A stretch of DNA of 8,506 nucleotides from an uncultured Selenomonadales bacterium (lineage in GTDB: Bacteria; Bacillota; Negativicutes; Selenomonadales; Selenomonadaceae). Below are positions 6,281 through 8,506 of this stretch, piece after piece (positions within the stretch are counted from its first letter, which is position 1; each line of letters opens with the position of its first letter). Made by a program: the position numbers and the translations under genes. The notes below the pieces were generated by a model. The model did not search any database and was not told the origin of the DNA. It saw only the letters and a program-made list of their open reading frames with translations. Location of the stretch: assembly GCA_947167555.1 (NCBI GenBank), contig CAMVIO010000076.1, positions 1-8,506 on the forward strand. Direction: 5' to 3'.

Positions 6281-6651
6281 ACAGGAAAGGACTGGGCAAC
6301 CGGGGGGAAGAGACCGCCGCCGCGTACCTCGAACAAAAAGGTTACGCGATTCTCGAACGGCAATACCGGACGCCGGTGGGGGAAATCGACCTGATCGCGC
6401 GGGACGGAAAAACGTTGGTGTTCGTCGAGGTAAAGACGAGACGGAGCGCGCGATACGGTCAGCCCTCGGCGGCAGTGGGATGGGAAAAGCAGCGCCGCAT
6501 CATCCGCGGGGCGATGTGGTACATGATGAACCGCCAAAGGCAGAGAGAAGCGCCGCCTTGCCGCTTTGATGTCGTGGAAGTCTATGCGGCCCCGGATCAC
6601 GCATGGAAAGTCCGCCATCTGGAAAACGCTTTTGAAGCGGATGAGCTGTAG
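6277..6651 (+). CDS. yraN: YraN/UPF0102 family nuclease-fold protein
   Basis: This 124-residue protein belongs to the YraN (UPF0102) family, which has a PD-(D/E)XK restriction-endonuclease-like fold and an unsettled cellular role, possibly in DNA processing. Seen directly are the N-terminal helix GNRGEETAAAYLEQKGY, the GEIDLIARD strand with E36 and D38, and VFVEVKTR with E51 and K53, which supply the expected metal-binding set. Length is normal for the family (about 115-125). It starts with GTG at 6277, overlapping the ylqH stop as GTGA, with AAGAGG at 6263-6268 as a well-spaced ribosome binding site. It is the last gene of the operon, and a hairpin follows 12 bases after its stop. In many Firmicutes dprA or a Mg chelatase-like gene is near yraN; neither is present here. 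Confidence 0.95.
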   Translation: MNRKGLGNRGEETAAAYLEQKGYAILERQYRTPVGEIDLIARDGKTLVFVEVKTRRSARYGQPSAAVGWEKQRRIIRGAMWYMMNRQRQREAPPCRFDVVEVYAAPDHAWKVRHLENAFEADEL

Positions 6652-6663
6652 AAAATCGTTATA

Positions 6664-6707
6664 CGCAAATAATCCCCGATTGGATTTCCAATCGGGGATT
6701 ATTTGCG
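6664..6707 (+). terminator. Long perfect hairpin after yraN (operon terminator)
   Basis: Bases 6664-6683 pair without a mismatch with 6688-6707 (20 bp) around an ATTT loop. The GC-rich top of the stem (CCCCGATTGG) sits above an A/T-rich base, so the right arm reads GGGGATTATTTG and supplies a short T-rich run on the + strand; the left arm does the same on the - strand. It lacks a clean T-run and is probably a two-way terminator serving the convergent genes. Confidence 0.75.
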
Positions 6708-6716
6708 ATATGCCGT

Positions 6717-6746
6717 AAAAAAGGAGCGCAGATTCGCGCTCCTTTT
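6717..6746 (-). terminator. Intrinsic terminator of the convergent REC-GGDEF-EAL gene
   Basis: On the - strand, AAAAGGAGCGC pairs with GCGCTCCTTTT (6746-6736 with 6729-6719; 11 bp, 6-base loop). The T-run continues to six T residues, ending at 6717. It begins 5 bases after the stop codon of the - strand gene, the normal place for its terminator. Confidence 0.88.
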
Positions 6747-6751
6747 GCAGT

Positions 6752-8485
6752 TTATACTTTCAGCGGCTCCGGCTTGTGCACGAAGCGGTCGAGGTAATCT
6801 TCCTTCGTCATCGGGTAGGAGAGCAGGAAGCCTTGGATGTTCTTGCATCCGACGCTTCGCAGGAAGTCGAGCTGTCCTTTCGTCTCGACGCCTTCGACAA
6901 TGACCTCCATGTTGATGTCCCTGGCGAGGTTCACGATGTTCCTGACGATGGCTTGGGCGCGCGGGTCATTTTGGACGTCCTCGAGGAAACGCATATCGAG
7001 CTTCAGGATGTCGACGGGCATGTTGCGAAGCATATTCAGCGACGAGTAGCCGCTGCCGAAGTCGTCCATCAGGATCTTGAAGCCTTCCTTCTGGAAGCGC
7101 GCCACGGTGTTGATCAGCAGGTGCATATTGTCCGTGTAAGCGCTCTCGGTGATTTCCAGCTTCAGCATCCACGGCTCGAGATCGTACTTCTTGATTAGCC
7201 CGAGTATATATTCGACGAGATGTTCGTCGTAGAAATTCAGCCGCGAGAGATTGACGGACACGGGAATCACGCGCCCGAAGGTTTCTTTTTCATAGGCCAG
7301 CATCTTGCAGGACTCTTCCCAGACGAAGCGGTCGATTCGGGCAACAAAGCCGTTTTTCTCGAAAATCGGGATGAACCGCGCCGGTGGAATGAACTCCTTC
7401 AGCGGATGGTACCAGCGCACCAGCACCTCGCCGCTGAAATCCTCGCCTGTCTCGATATTGTAAATCGGCTGGATATTGATGGAGAACTGCCCGTCGGCCA
7501 ACGCCCCTTCCATATCCCGGAGAATCAGGTGTTCCTCGATTTCGTCCTCGCGCATCTTTTCGTCGTACCATGCGAAGCGCTGCGTGTAGCGGCCTTTCGC
7601 GGTATTCATCGCGGTGTGGGCGCGGTCGCACATCTGCGACACGGCAAGGAATACGTTCGAGACCGGATAGATGCCCGCATAGAAGCGAATGTTCTGCGGG
7701 ATGTTCAGCGACTGCACGACGCCGTCAAGTCCCATGATGATGGCTTCGATATTCAACGCGCTCTGTGGGAGGCACAGCGCGAAATGGTCGGCCTCCAGAC
7801 GTCCGGCGATGCCGACGCCGCTGGCGACGCTTTGCAGGAACGCCGCCGCCGAGCGCAGGAGCAGGTTGCCCGTTTCCACGCTGAACAGGTCGTTGACGAC
7901 TTTGAAATAGTTGACATCGAGGTAAACGATCACATATTTTTGCGTCGCGTCCATCTGCATGAAGGACGCCGCCTTGCGGCAGAAATTGTCCCGGTCGTAA
8001 AGCCCGGTCAAAGCGTCCAGCTCGATGCGGCGGCGCATATCGACGATCTCCTGGGACTGCGCTGTCTGCTCCAGTTTGCGCCACTCGTTCTCGAGGCGCG
8101 ACAAGACGTTGTGGACGCGGCTGCGCACGACGGTCGGGTTGTACGGTTTCGTGATGAAGTCCGCCGCGCCGAGTTCCATCGCGCGGACTTCGCTGTCGTT
8201 CTCGGTGCGCGCCGTCGTCGCGATGACCGGGATATCCCGGAAGCGGTCGTCGCGCTTCAGCCGGGCCAAGAGGTCGAAGCCGTCCATGATCGGCATTACG
8301 AGATCGAGCAGGATGACGCTGACCGGATGTTCCGTCACAAAAATAAGAGCCTCCTCGCCGTTGCTCGCTTCGCAGATGTCGAACTCATCCTTGAAGAACT
8401 GCGCCAAAATCACGCGATTGATCTCCACGTCGTCGACGATCAGCATTACCGGTTTTTGCAGGTTTTCGTTCATCATCGTCATCAC
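6752..8485 (-). CDS. Response regulator with REC, degenerate GGDEF and EAL domains (c-di-GMP phosphodiesterase)
   Basis: This 577-residue cytoplasmic protein has three domains. REC (about 11-130) has D18/D19, phosphoacceptor D61 in LLDLVMP, T91 and K113 in ITKPY. A charged helical linker (about 125-156) precedes GGDEF (about 157-310), which starts at ELDALTGLYDR; its signature site reads EADHF (231-235) instead of GGDEF, so cyclase activity is probably lost. EAL (about 318-570) has EVL in place of EAL with the metal-binding E353 kept, plus VNLSRLNF, EITE (444-447), DDFGSG (474-479), K495 in LKLD, EGVE (531-534) and QGF. The phosphodiesterase site thus looks usable, and the predicted reaction is c-di-GMP to pGpG under control of REC phosphorylation. 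No partner histidine kinase is in the window. The start is uncertain: GTG 8485, ATG 8482, 8476 and 8473 are clustered, with GGGTG giving reasonable spacing for 8476. Only 21 bases upstream are visible. Confidence 0.9.
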   Translation of the reverse strand: MMTMMNENLQKPVMLIVDDVEINRVILAQFFKDEFDICEASNGEEALIFVTEHPVSVILLDLVMPIMDGFDLLARLKRDDRFRDIPVIATTARTENDSEVRAMELGAADFITKPYNPTVVRSRVHNVLSRLENEWRKLEQTAQSQEIVDMRRRIELDALTGLYDRDNFCRKAASFMQMDATQKYVIVYLDVNYFKVVNDLFSVETGNLLLRSAAAFLQSVASGVGIAGRLEADHFALCLPQSALNIEAIIMGLDGVVQSLNIPQNIRFYAGIYPVSNVFLAVSQMCDRAHTAMNTAKGRYTQRFAWYDEKMREDEIEEHLILRDMEGALADGQFSINIQPIYNIETGEDFSGEVLVRWYHPLKEFIPPARFIPIFEKNGFVARIDRFVWEESCKMLAYEKETFGRVIPVSVNLSRLNFYDEHLVEYILGLIKKYDLEPWMLKLEITESAYTDNMHLLINTVARFQKEGFKILMDDFGSGYSSLNMLRNMPVDILKLDMRFLEDVQNDPRAQAIVRNIVNLARDINMEVIVEGVETKGQLDFLRSVGCKNIQGFLLSYPMTKEDYLDRFVHKPEPLKV

Positions 8486-8506
8486 CCAATCCGTTCTTTG
8501 TGAGAA

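Noticed and set aside
4050..6299. A 749-codon open frame on the - strand opposite ylqG, ylqH and the start of yraN
   Set aside because: It is the antisense shadow of GC-rich, third-position-biased coding sequence. Its translation is Arg/Leu/His-rich without recognisable motifs, and it crosses three well-supported genes.
7220..8503. A 427-codon open frame on the + strand opposite the REC-GGDEF-EAL gene
   Set aside because: The - strand protein has clear domain motifs throughout. The + strand translation is rich in His, Asp, Val and Arg without family features and reads through the start region of the real gene.

Overview
The window is a GC-rich piece of bacterial chromosome with eight protein-coding genes, seven on the + strand and one convergent gene on the - strand. 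Gene content and order point to a flagellated, low-oxygen Firmicute. The series rbgA-rnhB-ylqG-ylqH is the order known from Bacillus subtilis and other Firmicutes, and yraN often follows it. High GC combined with the carboxynorspermidine route to polyamines makes a Negativicutes relative (Selenomonas-like) a reasonable guess, but this is inference and no rRNA or marker gene in the window settles it.

Layout. (1) Positions 1-1960 hold a polyamine pair: the 3' part of a saccharopine-dehydrogenase-like carboxynorspermidine/carboxyspermidine synthase, then the decarboxylase nspC. Together they convert a diamine plus aspartate semialdehyde to spermidine or norspermidine without S-adenosylmethionine. 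A strong hairpin with a T-run lies between them, almost against the nspC ribosome binding site, which suggests partial termination. A perfect 13-bp terminator follows nspC. (2) Positions 2024-6651 hold a probable operon: rbgA (50S ribosome assembly GTPase), rnhB (RNase HII), ylqG (FliK-like hook-length-control protein), ylqH (stand-alone FlhB C-terminal domain) and yraN (nuclease-fold protein). Three of its four junctions are 4-base overlaps. The exception is rnhB-ylqG, where a pair of inverted palindromic repeats sits and supplies the stop codon and last seven codons of rnhB. (3) Positions 6652-6751 are a convergent intergenic region with two hairpin terminators. (4) Positions 6752-8485 on the - strand encode a response regulator with REC, degenerate GGDEF and apparently intact EAL domains, most likely a phosphorylation-controlled c-di-GMP phosphodiesterase.

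No wholly new system is evident. The points most worth a second look are the FliK-like/FlhB-tail pair inside a housekeeping operon, the structure-conserving inverted repeats that have become part of rnhB, the attenuator-like hairpin before nspC, and the EADHF replacement of the GGDEF motif next to a conserved EAL site. No tRNA, rRNA, CRISPR array, transposase or origin was seen, and no convincing promoter could be assigned. Apart from the 119 bases at the repeat pair, gaps between genes are 100 bases or less.
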